DNA from: an uncultured Paracoccaceae bacterium
GTDB lineage: Bacteria; Pseudomonadota; Alphaproteobacteria; Rhodobacterales; Rhodobacteraceae
DNA: 64,000 nt
Assembly: GCA_947488175.1 (NCBI GenBank)
Contig: CANKYO010000003.1
Coordinates: forward strand, 248,001-312,000
Direction of reading: 5' to 3'
Shown in pieces: positions 1 through 9,502 of this stretch (positions are counted from its first letter, which is position 1; each line of letters opens with the position of its first letter). The translations under genes were made by a program, and so were the position numbers. Below the pieces are notes generated by a model. That model had not been told where the DNA came from, made no database searches, and worked only from the letters and a program-made list of their open reading frames with translations.

Positions 1-2
1 AC

Positions 3-269
3 GCAGCCTCGGACGATCACCCTTTGCGGCGAATCCCGATTGAGATTTCGGTCACCGTGGGCAAGGCACGCCCGCTGGTCCGCGACCTTCTCAGCCTAGG
101 CGAAAATGCGGTCCTGCCACTGGACAAGCGGATCGAGGACCCGGTGGAGCTTTATGTCGGCGGTCGGCTGATCGCGCGCGGAGAGCTGCAGGAAATGGAG
201 GGCGGCGAACCTGGCCAACTGGCCGTAAGGCTCACCGAAGTGGCTTCTGACAAAGGCGATCTGACCTGA
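3..269 (+). CDS. fliN: Flagellar motor switch protein FliN, C-terminal part (cut by window start)
   Basis: The reading frame is open from the first bases of the window, so the gene starts upstream; the first usable start inside is only a TTG at 24. The visible part is a SpoA/C-ring domain: an IPIEISVTVGKA strand, a PLDKRIEDPVELYVGG core and an IARGEL strand, as in FliN/FliM C-termini. FliN forms the cytoplasmic C-ring that switches rotation and helps the flagellar export gate. The stop codon directly abuts the fliP start, so the two are co-transcribed. The FliN assignment is solid, although the missing N-terminus means a FliM/FliN-type fusion cannot be excluded. Confidence 0.85.
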   Translation, partial: AASDDHPLRRIPIEISVTVGKARPLVRDLLSLGENAVLPLDKRIEDPVELYVGGRLIARGELQEMEGGEPGQLAVRLTEVASDKGDLT

Positions 270-998
270 ATGTTGCGGAGCTCGCACTGCGTATTCATCG
301 GGCTTTTGCTGCTCAGCGGTCCGGCATTCGCACAGGATGTATCAATTACCCTTGGTGATGACGGATCACTGGCGACACGATCAGTGCAACTGCTGGTCCT
401 GATCACTGTTCTCAGCCTTGTGCCCGGCATCGCGATCATGGTGACGTGCTTTCCGTTTATCGTGACCGTCTTCGCGATTCTCCGGCAAGCCATCGGGCTG
501 CAGCAGTCCCCGCCAAATATGCTCATCGTGAGCCTGGCGTTGTTCCTTACCTATTTTGTGATGGAACCGGTCTTCGTTGATGCCTGGAATAGCGGCATTG
601 AACCCCTGCTGAACGGCACGATGGAGCTTGAGGAGGCATTTGTGCAGACAATGGATCCTCTTCGCGCATTCATGTCGGCACGGATCGCGCCAGACACTTT
701 CGCTGCACTGGCCGAGCTGCGGCCAGATGTGGGTACCAACACCACCGTGGACGAGGCGCCGCTCTCGGTAGTCGTACCGTCCTTCCTGCTGAGTGAGATG
801 GAGCGGGCATTTCAGGTGGGATTCCTGATCTTCATACCTTTCCTGATCATTGATCTGGTTGTCGCGGCGGTACTTATGTCGATGGGGATGATGATGGTCC
901 CACCTGCAATCGTCTCGCTGCCGTTCAAACTGGCCTTCTTCGTTGTCGCCGACGGCTGGGGCCTGATCGCATCGAGTCTTGTTCGTAGCTATAGTTGA
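270..998 (+). CDS. fliP: Flagellar export gate protein FliP
   Basis: 242 residues, the usual FliP size. It has a signal peptide ending near AFA-QD at about residue 21, as most FliP proteins do. Hydrophobic segments follow around residues 38-65, 85-105, 180-205 and 215-238. Family stretches are visible: the segment around RQAIGLQQSPPNMLIVSLAL and a late segment with MMVPPAIVSLPFKLAFFV. FliP pentamers with FliQ/FliR form the entry gate of the flagellar type III export channel in the inner membrane. The ATG follows the fliN stop with no gap. No fliQ/fliR lies downstream; the next flagellar genes are convergent. Confidence 0.95.
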   Translation: MLRSSHCVFIGLLLLSGPAFAQDVSITLGDDGSLATRSVQLLVLITVLSLVPGIAIMVTCFPFIVTVFAILRQAIGLQQSPPNMLIVSLALFLTYFVMEPVFVDAWNSGIEPLLNGTMELEEAFVQTMDPLRAFMSARIAPDTFAALAELRPDVGTNTTVDEAPLSVVVPSFLLSEMERAFQVGFLIFIPFLIIDLVVAAVLMSMGMMMVPPAIVSLPFKLAFFVVADGWGLIASSLVRSYS

Positions 999-1487
999 GT
1001 TGTTGGGTGGTCGCCTTGTTCCGGACAACTGCGCGCAAGATATGCCAGGGTAAATGAATGCTGATTGGTCCGTGTTCCGGCATTGGCGACCGCCTTCTTT
1101 CGCGTTCTGCTAGATACACCTATTACGGGATTTGCAGAGTATATTCGTGATTTGAAAGCTTACACGCGACGACCGTTATGCCCACTTCGTCTGATTTTCA
1201 TGTGGCTCAGCAGCGTTTAGCGAACGCGTTCTGTGTCGTCGCACAGGGCGGCGACGTTTTTGGTGTACCACATCAGGTCGGTGCATTTCGAAGCAGTCTG
1301 AGGAATGGCATGCGTTTCTGACGTAGTTTGCGCACTTTTTTAATGTGACGCAGTAGAGGTGCCGAAAATGCCCCAAAGTGCTTCGGAGGAACGGATTTCC
1401 GCATTGCGCTTCCAATGATTGAGTTTGAAAATTGCTGGTTCGATAGCGCCTGTGGGGGCCGTGATGCCGCAAAAATATGAGTTGGAC
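999..1487. other. Gene-free stretch downstream of fliP
   Basis: About 490 bases with no convincing gene. A 98-codon minus-strand frame (1176-1472) shows no recognisable domain, and the other minus-strand frames carry stops. The region abuts the truncated end of the transposase remnant and is probably insertion-sequence debris. Nothing more specific can be supported. Confidence 0.4.
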
Positions 1488-2386
1488 CTAGTTCGCGCGG
1501 TTACCTGTGTTGTCGCTTAGGTGTGGTTTCTCCGCAGGTTGTTCATGAAGGTCATCGGAGCTGCTGTAGGTCGCGCCGTAGGCCCATTCTCGCAGAAGCG
1601 TCTGGATGAAGTGCTCGGCTTTGCCATTGGGTTTTGGCGTGTAGGCCCGTGTGTATATGTGGCGGATGGCGTTTGTGCAAAGTCTGTCCGCGAAGATGCG
1701 CGATCTGTAGCACGACCCATTACCGGTCATCACCCGCTCGACTGTGATGCGGCGTGCGTCTAACCAGGCGAGCCTCTGGCTCAGGAAAGCTGTGTCGTTC
1801 TCCATTTCCTTGTCAGGCAGAACCTCGACGTATGCCAAGCGGGTCGTGTCATCGACGGCAATATGGGCGAAGTCCCACCCTGCGCCGTGGCTGCACCACG
1901 TCAAGCGCGCGCCGGTGTGCCTATTCCTAGGCGGGTCAAAACCCCGAGTTTCCTGATGTTGAGGTGTATTAGTTCGCTTGCGCGATTGACGGGCGCTGCG
2001 GAACTGTGCTCTCGATGGCGGCGCAGCCACCTGCGGATCGCGCGCATTGACACGTCCAAATCGTCAGCGATCTGCGCGACAGCTCGTCCTGCCGCGTGGC
2101 GAGCGACAATCAACTTTCGACTGCAAAGCATTAGGCGTGCAATTGATGCGGGTTGTTCATCCTTTGGGGTCCTTGGCTGGAGTTTGGCGATTGCGGCCTT
2201 ACTCCGAACCAGATGAACAACCTTCTGAGAGTTCACACCTAGCTCTTTTGGCATAGGGGTGGCTCGCCACGACGGCGTCGTCCGGGATCGGGTTTGCAGG
2301 CGACATCCGTTCAAAATAGTTTCGAGAAATGCGCTTCTGGGCGTGCCTTCTAACATCCGCAATGCGTTAATCGCTTTCTGGTGCAA
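1488..2386 (-). pseudogene. Decayed IS481-family transposase
   Basis: Two overlapping minus-strand frames together resemble an IS481 DDE transposase. The upstream frame (1901-2386) holds the helix-turn-helix part (IADDLDVSMRAIRRWLRRHRE) and the conserved LIHLNIRKLG. The downstream frame (1488-2030) holds GAGWDFAHIAVDDTTRLAY, a VERVMTGNGSCY motif and PNGKAEHFIQTLLREWAYG. A frameshift near 1945 splits the two. The second catalytic Asp, normally in TDNGS, is Gly here, and the extreme C-terminus after the last motif is lost. The element is therefore dead. It lies between two convergent flagellar blocks. Clear terminal inverted repeats were not found. Confidence 0.8.
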
Positions 2387-2877
2387 GGCAGCGAAGAAGG
2401 CCTATAGTTTCCAATGATCAAGGCGAGCGTGTCCAGAAGGCGTCTGCACTTTGTCGCCAACTCCCCAAGTGGCGCCATATTGAGCGACACCCCAACCCCG
2501 CCTTCCACCTGGCAGGCGATCAAATAAAAATCCTTCCAGCGAAGATGCAAAAAGGCTACGTCGGATCAATACCCCCTCAATGCGGCCGGGTCGATGCCCG
2601 GCATTGTTTCATGTACCGCCGACCACGTCACGAATTCGTACCTAGGTGCTTCCTTCCATTTCAACGAGAGCTTCATGCTTCTGAGTCCTAGGACCAAACA
2701 CCTCGTCTCCAGCCACGACTATGGAGAGGCCCCACCCCAAGATCCGGTGACTTGGCGTTCAGGTCGCCGCTGGTTGCATTATCTTTTCTGAAGACCGCGT
2801 ATAGTTTGTCATCTTCAATGCCGGCTTTTGGCCTAACTTTCGAATTGAACCGTTTGATGGTCTATCAGACTTTCCAG
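2387..2877. other. Gene-free stretch between transposase remnant and flgI
   Basis: About 490 bases with only short frames lacking recognisable domains (for example 66 codons on the minus strand ending at 2350). It is probably leftover mobile-element sequence. I see no terminator or regulatory site I would defend. Confidence 0.4.
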
Positions 2878-3984
2878 CTACCTCACGATAAACTCCGCAT
2901 GCAGTGCGCCGCTGGCTTTGATGCTTTTTAGAATATCAATCATATCGCGTGGTGCGACACCAAGCGCGTTTAGACCGGCCACAACCTCGCTCAGCGATGT
3001 ACCTTCGCGGACTTCGGCAAGGCCAATGCCCGGTTCGTCCACGATGGCCGCGTTCGTGCGGGGGACGATCACGGTTTCACCGGGTGAGAACGGATTGGGT
3101 TGCGCGACCAAAGGTGTCTCCTGAATGCGTAATGTCAGGTTGCCCTGACTGACCGCCACGCGGCTGATCCTTACGTCCTCGCCCATGACGATGGTGCCGG
3201 ACCGCTGGTCCACCACGACCCGCGCGCGTCGTTCTGGTTCAACCAGAATGTTCTCGATTCGGCCCAATGCGTGGGCGGGCGACCGCATGCGCGTCGCGGG
3301 TATGTTCAGTTCGACGGTCCCCGCATCAAGCATGATAGCGACAGGACGGCTGAAATTCTGATTGATTGCCTGCTCAATACGGCCGGCAGTCGTGAAATCC
3401 GGTGTTCGTAACGCTAGTCGCAACGTCGTCATGCCCGAGAAGTCAAAGGCCACTTCCCGTTCGATCGTGGCGCCGGAGGGAATGACGCCGGCCGTGGGAA
3501 CGCCCTGAATCACCGTTGCACCTTCACCTGTCGCCGATGCCCCACCCGCGATGATGGTTCCCTGGGCAACGGCATAGATGTCGCCATCTGCTGCGTTGAG
3601 CGGTGTCATGATCAGTGTGCCGCCAAGAAGACTGTTGGCATCGCCAATGGCGGAAACGGTGACATCCAGCGGGCTGCCCGCCCGCGCAAAGGGGGGTAAG
3701 CTTGCCGTGACCAGAACCGCTGCCACGTTTTTGGGTCTGAATTGCTCGCCCGTTACATTGACACCCAGCCGTTCAAGGATGTTGCTGAGCATCTCTTCGG
3801 TGAAAGGTGAATTGCGCAGCCCGTCGCCGGTTCCGTTCAAACCGACAACGAGACCATAACCAACAAGATCATTTGACCTGACGCCGTCAAACTCTACCAG
3901 ATCCTTGATCCGAATGGGTGTTGCCTGCGCGGCAAGTGGAAAAATCAGAAAAACAAGCGCGAAGATTAACCGAAAAACAGCCAT
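2878..3984 (-). CDS. flgI: Flagellar P-ring protein FlgI
   Basis: 368 residues with an N-terminal signal peptide cut after AQA (about residue 21) and full-length similarity to FlgI. Family blocks include IRIKDLVEFDGVRSNDLVGYG, LVVGLNGTGDG, FRPKNVAAVLVTASLPPFA and a C-terminal DMIDILKSIKASGALHAE. FlgI polymerises in the periplasm as the bushing around the flagellar rod. The ATG overlaps the last base of the flgL stop, making the order flgE-flgK-flgL-flgI one transcription unit. No flgA or flgH is seen beside it. Confidence 0.95.
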   Translation of the reverse strand: MAVFRLIFALVFLIFPLAAQATPIRIKDLVEFDGVRSNDLVGYGLVVGLNGTGDGLRNSPFTEEMLSNILERLGVNVTGEQFRPKNVAAVLVTASLPPFARAGSPLDVTVSAIGDANSLLGGTLIMTPLNAADGDIYAVAQGTIIAGGASATGEGATVIQGVPTAGVIPSGATIEREVAFDFSGMTTLRLALRTPDFTTAGRIEQAINQNFSRPVAIMLDAGTVELNIPATRMRSPAHALGRIENILVEPERRARVVVDQRSGTIVMGEDVRISRVAVSQGNLTLRIQETPLVAQPNPFSPGETVIVPRTNAAIVDEPGIGLAEVREGTSLSEVVAGLNALGVAPRDMIDILKSIKASGALHAEFIVR

Positions 3985-4988
3985 CAGATGTAATCCAGCA
4001 GGCTCAGCTGCGATAGACGGGCCGTGACGCTATAATGCGTCTCAAGCTGCAGCTGCACACTTTGCAATTTTGATGCCGTGTCAAAAGGATCGGCCGAGAT
4101 TAGGTCATTCTTGGACATCTCCAACGCAGTCCTTTGCGCAGCGGTTTCAACAAGAGCTTGTTCCACACCGGTCTCTACAAAACCGATGCGCGATTGTGCG
4201 GCTACAATCCCGCTGGCGGAGCTGAACATGCGCAGGCCGGACTCTTGCAGAAGGTCGGATTTCATGCGGTCGTCGAGGCCCGGCAGCTCGCTGGCGACAG
4301 CGGCAAGGGCTGCAGCCTTGAGCACATCCTTGATCGCCGGATCGTCGGCCCGGACATCGATATCAAAGCGCTTGTTTTCGGAGACCTGTTTCTGTTGCGC
4401 GGGTCCCGTGTCACCCAGATATCCCATCGTGGCAAAGCCGCCCATCGGATCATCAAACCAAGCATCAAGACCTGTCGTAATGTCAGCCACCGTTGTGCTG
4501 CCAGCCAAGGCCGTTTGAATATCTGCGAGCATATCGTCAGCCGCTGCCAGTGCTGGCGCGTCAACCTCGTTTCCGCCCATCAGAGTCCGGTCGGCAAGAC
4601 GGGTGTTCAAGGTATTGACAATGGTTTCAAAAGCGCTGCCTGCGGCGCGCGCCGCCTCGTTGATCTGATCGCCGGTACTGCTGTCGCTCAGCAGCAGGAG
4701 CCGCGCGCCGGTTTCGCCGCGGGTGGCGTCGACCTTGTTCAGCAGCGTTTGCATATTTGCGAGCATCAAACCGGTTTCGCGTCCAGCCTGTTCGTAACCA
4801 TCCAGTTGCGCCAGGCTATAGTTTATGCCTGACAGGCGCGTTGTTTCGCCGCCAAGCTCTGCGGTGATATCCGTGACGCGTCCCGTGGAAAGGCTCTCGG
4901 CCAGTCGGGCCAGGTCGGTTTTGATCGTGCCACCATTACGCATTGATATGAATTGTTGGGCCATATCGCCCACCGAAACGACTGGCAT
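3984..4988 (-). CDS. flgL: Flagellar hook-filament junction protein FlgL
   Basis: 334 residues, flagellin-like. The N-terminus is MPVVSVGDMAQQFISMRNGG followed by a helical LARLAESLSTGRV segment. The C-terminus is helical with VQLQLETHYSVTARLSQLSLLDYI, the coiled ends expected for HAP3. FlgL forms the second junction ring between hook and filament. The gene sits immediately after flgK (1-bp gap) and overlaps flgI by one base. The divergent length and low central similarity are normal for Rhodobacterales FlgL. Confidence 0.9.
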   Translation of the reverse strand: MPVVSVGDMAQQFISMRNGGTIKTDLARLAESLSTGRVTDITAELGGETTRLSGINYSLAQLDGYEQAGRETGLMLANMQTLLNKVDATRGETGARLLLLSDSSTGDQINEAARAAGSAFETIVNTLNTRLADRTLMGGNEVDAPALAAADDMLADIQTALAGSTTVADITTGLDAWFDDPMGGFATMGYLGDTGPAQQKQVSENKRFDIDVRADDPAIKDVLKAAALAAVASELPGLDDRMKSDLLQESGLRMFSSASGIVAAQSRIGFVETGVEQALVETAAQRTALEMSKNDLISADPFDTASKLQSVQLQLETHYSVTARLSQLSLLDYI

Positions 4989-4989
4989 C

Positions 4990-6438
4990 CTAAATCTCCA
5001 TCAGGCGTTGCATCATGAAATCAACGGTTTGAATGACCCTGGCATTGGCGGCATAGGCCTGTTCGACCCGCAGCAGGTTTTGCAATTCAAGGTCGGTATC
5101 GACACCAGTGGTGAGTTCCGCCTCGCGCAGCGTGTCCCAGCGCGCCGCAGTAAAGCTGAGCTTTTCTTCGGCCTTCAGCCGACTCGAGCCAACCTGCGCG
5201 GTAAAATCAGCGATCCGTCCGGCAGCTGATCGGCTGGCCGCCCCGGGTAAATCCGCGCGCGCGGCGCCGAGTGCATCGATCCAGCGCTCAAGTTGTGCCG
5301 CGTTTCCTGTTGGGCCGGGGGCTGCCGCATTCAAGCCATCGCGCAGCAGGCTGAGCGTGCCACCTACCGCGGGATCGGCTGCTGCGTTTATGCTGATCCG
5401 GCCTGCAAGTCCCGGAACATCGGCGGTATTCAATGGGCTGCCTTGATCTGTCAGCAGGCCCACATCGCCTGCTGTCAATGTTGGGTCATTCGTTGGATCC
5501 TGAAAACGGGCGATCAGATCGGCGGCAATTTCATCTAGTGATGCCTGCGCTTCGACGAGGGTCGCGTCACGCATGGCAAAGGACGCGCCAAGCGATCCAC
5601 CATCCAGACGCCCGATACCTGTCGTCGGATCGAGGGGCACCCCATCCAGCGTGATCCCTGAAAGGGCACCGGATGCCAGCGTCATGTCTGCCGTGATGGT
5701 TGGTGTGCGTTCAAAGCTGAATTGCACGGCCCGCCCGTCAAGCAGGGTTGTGCCTGTTGTAGTCATCAACCCGATGGTGTCGTTGTCCCGTGGCAATTCG
5801 CGGATGGGGACGATTTCGGCGATCTGGTCCACTACGTTTTGACGTGCATCAAGCAGCGCTGAGACATCGTTGCCGGTGGATTTCAATCGCAGAATATCAC
5901 CGTTCAGATTTTCGACTTGGATCAAGGCGTTATTCAAGACATCGATATCACGCGCGATCGCGCCATCGGCCTCTTGTCTGAGGGATTGGATACTGCGGGT
6001 GTTGGCCTGAAGCGTGTCTGTGACATCTCCAAGGCGCGAAACAACCGTGGCAAGACGCGTCTCTGATGCGGGGTCGCTGGCGGCGCTGATCAGGGCTCGT
6101 TCGAACTGGGCCAGTCGGCCACCCAGCCCGGCAGGGTCGTCCGGCCCGCCAAGTGTCTGTTCTAGCCGGTTCAGGGTCTGGGCACCTTGTTGCTGACCGC
6201 TGAGTGCGGCATCAGCCAGCCGCCGATCGGCCAGGATACCCGCATCAACGAAGCGATTGATCGCCTCGATCTTGACGCCACCGCCAACGCCGCCGATTTG
6301 TCCCGAGGACAGTTCGAGGGACCGGCGTCCGTAACCATCTGTCAGGGCGTTTGACAGGTTGGATGATACAGTTTCGGCCATCCGCGATGTCACCGACAAA
6401 CCGGACAGGGCGTTGTTGAGGGCGCTGGAGATACTCAT
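4990..6438 (-). CDS. flgK: Flagellar hook-associated protein FlgK
   Basis: 482 residues. The N-terminus MSISSALNNALSGLSVTSRM followed by VSSNLSNALTDGYGRR matches the flagellar rod/hook/HAP signature. The C-terminus has LRVEQAYAANARVIQTVDFM, typical of FlgK. The protein forms the first hook-filament junction ring. It lies 22 bp after flgE and directly before flgL. It is on the short side of the family, as usual for alphaproteobacteria. Confidence 0.95.
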   Translation of the reverse strand: MSISSALNNALSGLSVTSRMAETVSSNLSNALTDGYGRRSLELSSGQIGGVGGGVKIEAINRFVDAGILADRRLADAALSGQQQGAQTLNRLEQTLGGPDDPAGLGGRLAQFERALISAASDPASETRLATVVSRLGDVTDTLQANTRSIQSLRQEADGAIARDIDVLNNALIQVENLNGDILRLKSTGNDVSALLDARQNVVDQIAEIVPIRELPRDNDTIGLMTTTGTTLLDGRAVQFSFERTPTITADMTLASGALSGITLDGVPLDPTTGIGRLDGGSLGASFAMRDATLVEAQASLDEIAADLIARFQDPTNDPTLTAGDVGLLTDQGSPLNTADVPGLAGRISINAAADPAVGGTLSLLRDGLNAAAPGPTGNAAQLERWIDALGAARADLPGAASRSAAGRIADFTAQVGSSRLKAEEKLSFTAARWDTLREAELTTGVDTDLELQNLLRVEQAYAANARVIQTVDFMMQRLMEI

Positions 6439-6460
6439 CGGTTATCCAATCGTGGTCAGA

Positions 6461-7780
6461 TTAACGCTTGATATTGGTGGTTTCCTGCAGCATCTCATCC
6501 ACGGTCTGGATGACCTTGGCGTTGGATGAATAGGCGCGCTGGGTCTGGATCAGCTCGGTCAGTTCGCCAGCCACATCAGTGGCAGATTCTTCGCGGGCAA
6601 AGCTGACGATATCGCCAGTTGGCCCATCGCCGGCATCCCACAAAAAGAATGTGCCGCTGTCGGGGGTCACCCGATAGCTTTGCTGGTCAAGTGTTTCCAG
6701 ACCGTTGACATTCGGCACATCAACCAGCGGAATCTGATACAGAACCCGGTTGATCCCAATATCAAAGGACGCCCTGACAAACCCGTTCTGATCAACCTCG
6801 ATCGATGTCAGGCTGCCGACTGGCGTGCCATTCTTTGAAATTGAAACCGGCGCGAAGGCATCCGATAGCTGTGTCAGCCCGATCGAACTACCCACCTCAC
6901 CAATGTTGATTTCCATCGGACCACCATCGACAGCGATGGTGAAGATGCCCGTTGCCGGGTCATAAGGCCCGCCAGAGGTTGTCGCCACGCTTAGCAATGT
7001 GCCACCACCACCACGGGACGCGTCAAATTGCAGGGTGTATTCGCCCACGACATCGGGAATCCCATTGGCATCCACATCAGTTTCGCTGTCGGTGATTACC
7101 ATGGTCCATTCATTGGAGGCGCCATTGGCAGGCACAGTCGGTGTGAATGTGAAGGACAGATTGGAAGATGCGCCCAGGTTGTCGAAATACTCGACCGACA
7201 GCGATTCGGAATCCCCCGGGGACCCTTCCCTTGTCGAAGTCGCCGGTAGATTAACGGAAAGATCCACACGCGTTGTCGCCTCACCAGCGAATTGGTTGGC
7301 ATTGATCTGGACCGGCACCAGCCCATCAACGGAGTCGCGCGGATAGTTGGGGATGGTGCCATCCGGCAGGGCAGGCACGCCCAGCAAGACCAGACCCCCC
7401 GGGCTACGCAGATACCCTTGCGCATCCGGGCGGAAGGAACCTGTTGTTGTCAGGAAGAGCGGGTTTTCACCGTTGTTCACAGCGACAGATGTTTCCGAGG
7501 TTACGGGCAGCATGCCCCGCCCCCTGACGGCCAGATCGGTGGGGTTTGATGTAGATACCAATGCCCCCCGTTCGTCGATCAGACGGGCGGTTGTAGTGCG
7601 CACACCACCTGCTGAATATGTGCCCTGACCGCTTTCAATGACCATCGACTGAAAATCGGTGATTGCCCGTTTATAGCCATATGTCGAAGAGTTCGAGATG
7701 TTGTCCGAAATCGTTGCCAGACGGGACGCATTCGCCGCCAAGCCAGCAACACTTGCATTCAGGGAAGAAGAAATCGTCAT
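6461..7780 (-). CDS. flgE: Flagellar hook protein FlgE
   Basis: 439 residues. N-terminal signature: SSLNASVAGLAANASRLATI followed by SDNISNSSTYGYKR. C-terminal signature: ELTELIQTQRAYSSNAKVIQ followed by TVDEMLQETTNIKR. FlgE builds the curved hook outside the cell. It is the first gene of the flgE-K-L-I run. The 98-bp gap upstream (7781-7878) should hold its promoter, but I could not recognise a sigma-28 or sigma-54 element there. Confidence 0.95.
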   Translation of the reverse strand: MTISSSLNASVAGLAANASRLATISDNISNSSTYGYKRAITDFQSMVIESGQGTYSAGGVRTTTARLIDERGALVSTSNPTDLAVRGRGMLPVTSETSVAVNNGENPLFLTTTGSFRPDAQGYLRSPGGLVLLGVPALPDGTIPNYPRDSVDGLVPVQINANQFAGEATTRVDLSVNLPATSTREGSPGDSESLSVEYFDNLGASSNLSFTFTPTVPANGASNEWTMVITDSETDVDANGIPDVVGEYTLQFDASRGGGGTLLSVATTSGGPYDPATGIFTIAVDGGPMEINIGEVGSSIGLTQLSDAFAPVSISKNGTPVGSLTSIEVDQNGFVRASFDIGINRVLYQIPLVDVPNVNGLETLDQQSYRVTPDSGTFFLWDAGDGPTGDIVSFAREESATDVAGELTELIQTQRAYSSNAKVIQTVDEMLQETTNIKR

Positions 7781-7878
7781 TATGAGCCTTTCTGCATCGG
7801 GATGACATCAAAGTTTTCCAATGCCTAACCCTCCGAGCTTAACGTCCCCCTAACGTGTAAAATGCAATCCAAGTTTTC

Positions 7879-8715
7879 TCAGCGGTCGCTGCGGATAAGG
7901 ACGATCTCGACCCGATTGTTGCGCGGGGCGGTTGCGTCGGCCACGGCAGGGCGCCTGTCACCCTCGCCGGTGATGCGCGCAATGCGCTGCGGGTTCAGGC
8001 CGCCATCCTCCAGCATGATCCGCATCTGCTGGGCTCTGCTGGTAGAAAGTTCCCAGACCGGGTTGTCGACCTTCAGAACCGACCTGGCCTGCAAGTGCCC
8101 TTTGACAGCGACCGGATTGCTGACGCTTTGGAAAAGACGGGCAAGGATTGCGCCGATCTCGCGCATGACGGGGTTCGGAGTTGCGGTATCGGCATCAAAC
8201 AGGGTCGCGCCAGGCAGATCAAAGATTTCGATGACCAACCCCTCATCCGTGAGGCGGGTCACGATATGGCGTAGCGCCTGTTCGGATACCATGCTTTCGC
8301 CGCCCTGACCGAACAGCACAGCCTCAATATCGCGCAGGGCCGCGACCTGTGCCGCCTCTGCCGCATCGCCTTCGGCGTCGCTTTCCGACCGGATCGGGTT
8401 CAAACCGATGGTCGGTTGGTTGATGCCAGTTCCGCTCTGGGCCAGTGTTTCCTCGGTAAAGATATTGTCGCCGCCAAAGGCGCCGGACCCACCGCCAGAT
8501 ACCCGGTTGATCGGGATGGTAGGGGAGAAATAATCGGCAATCCCCTTGCGCTGTTGTTCTGTTGTTGCGTTCAGAAGCCACATCAGCATGAAAAAGGCCA
8601 TCATCGCGGTCACGAAGTCGGCATAGGCAACCTTCCAAGCCCCGCCGTGATGCCCGTCGCCACCCACAACCTTTTTGCGTTTTATTATGACCGGCGCATT
8701 TGATCCTGCACTCAT
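7879..8715 (-). CDS. motB: Flagellar motor stator protein MotB
   Basis: 278 residues from the ATG at 8715, which is preceded by GAGGTGGTGAAA; a longer frame to 8796 lacks a good ribosome site and overlaps the upstream spacer. The protein has a basic N-terminus with KRKKVVGGDGHHGGAWKVAY, one membrane helix with the proton-binding Asp (YADFVTAMMAFFMLMWLL), a periplasmic linker, and a C-terminal OmpA-like domain ending RNNRVEIVLIRSDR. It pairs with MotA to drive rotation, but motA is not in this window. Confidence 0.93.
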   Translation of the reverse strand: MSAGSNAPVIIKRKKVVGGDGHHGGAWKVAYADFVTAMMAFFMLMWLLNATTEQQRKGIADYFSPTIPINRVSGGGSGAFGGDNIFTEETLAQSGTGINQPTIGLNPIRSESDAEGDAAEAAQVAALRDIEAVLFGQGGESMVSEQALRHIVTRLTDEGLVIEIFDLPGATLFDADTATPNPVMREIGAILARLFQSVSNPVAVKGHLQARSVLKVDNPVWELSTSRAQQMRIMLEDGGLNPQRIARITGEGDRRPAVADATAPRNNRVEIVLIRSDR

Positions 8716-8797
8716 TTTCACCACCTCAGTTTTCACCCAGAACAGGTGGTAACCGGGCGGAAGTGAAGGCAGGCTTAAGGTAACAATTTGACGCAAA

Positions 8798-9184
8798 TCA
8801 CTCTTTTTCGGGAGATACGGAGCTTGTGCTATCTCCCTGTATTTGCCGCAGGCGCGCAGCGATATCGGATTTGATCTGATCGCGCTGATCGAGAATTTCG
8901 AGGTAGGATCGCGTCAAGGCCACAAAGCCTGGGCCAAAGTCCGAAAGATCCTCGCAACGACGCAGATCGCCTCGCAAGGTTTCCATATCTGCATAAGCCT
9001 CGTAAAGGCCTGTGCACAAGGCGCATAGTTCGTCATCGGCGGGCAGTACGCGATCAATCGTGCGCCGCAGGATGTCGCGCTGCTGCAAGACCGATCCATC
9101 GCCGCCGTTTTCTGACGCAATTGTCAGAACAGCAAGACGGTCAATCAGGTCTACAGCGGCCAGCGGCACAAGGATTTCATTCAT
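8798..9184 (-). CDS. DUF6165-like small helical protein
   Basis: 128 residues, mostly helical. It begins MNEILVPLAAVDLIDRLAVL, which resembles the start of DUF6165 proteins, and the rest is a charged helical repeat region. It lies upstream of motB in the same orientation and at the head of the flagellar block. A flagellar chaperone role (FlgN/FliT-like, small and helical) is an alternative that the sequence does not prove. The function is unknown. Confidence 0.6.
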   Translation of the reverse strand: MNEILVPLAAVDLIDRLAVLTIASENGGDGSVLQQRDILRRTIDRVLPADDELCALCTGLYEAYADMETLRGDLRRCEDLSDFGPGFVALTRSYLEILDQRDQIKSDIAARLRQIQGDSTSSVSPEKE

Positions 9185-9502
9185 TTAGGATCTTTCTTTT
9201 CGGGCGCTGTCACCGAATGTGACGAACCCGCACATAACAAAACACTCACCAAACCGGACCACGGCCATAGCATTGCATCCTTTCCAGAAGGTATCCGATC
9301 GCCGCACCAGATCTGGCAACCGGTGTGCACACGGCACTATCAACGCGCCGGTTCGATCTGGAGGGTAACTGGGCGGAATGTGTCGCTGGGGCATGCGCAA
9401 TGGCGGTCATGGGGCTCCTTTGTCATGCAACGTGCGTGACATTCGGGAACTCAACCTCAAACAGGCTGCAAAGTCAAAAACGGGGACCGTACGGTGGTCT
9501 GA
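9185..9502. other. Intergenic region between the DUF6165-like and oxidoreductase genes
   Basis: 318 bases with no supportable gene. Two copies of a CGAATGT(G/C)ACG-like word occur in it, near 9213-9223 (plus strand) and near 9435-9450 (minus strand). This could be coincidence or a weak operator pair. It should contain the promoter of the minus-strand gene at 8798-9184. Confidence 0.35.

Noticed and set aside
1176..1472. 98-codon minus-strand frame near fliP
   Set aside because: No domain, and neighbouring frames contain stops; likely debris.
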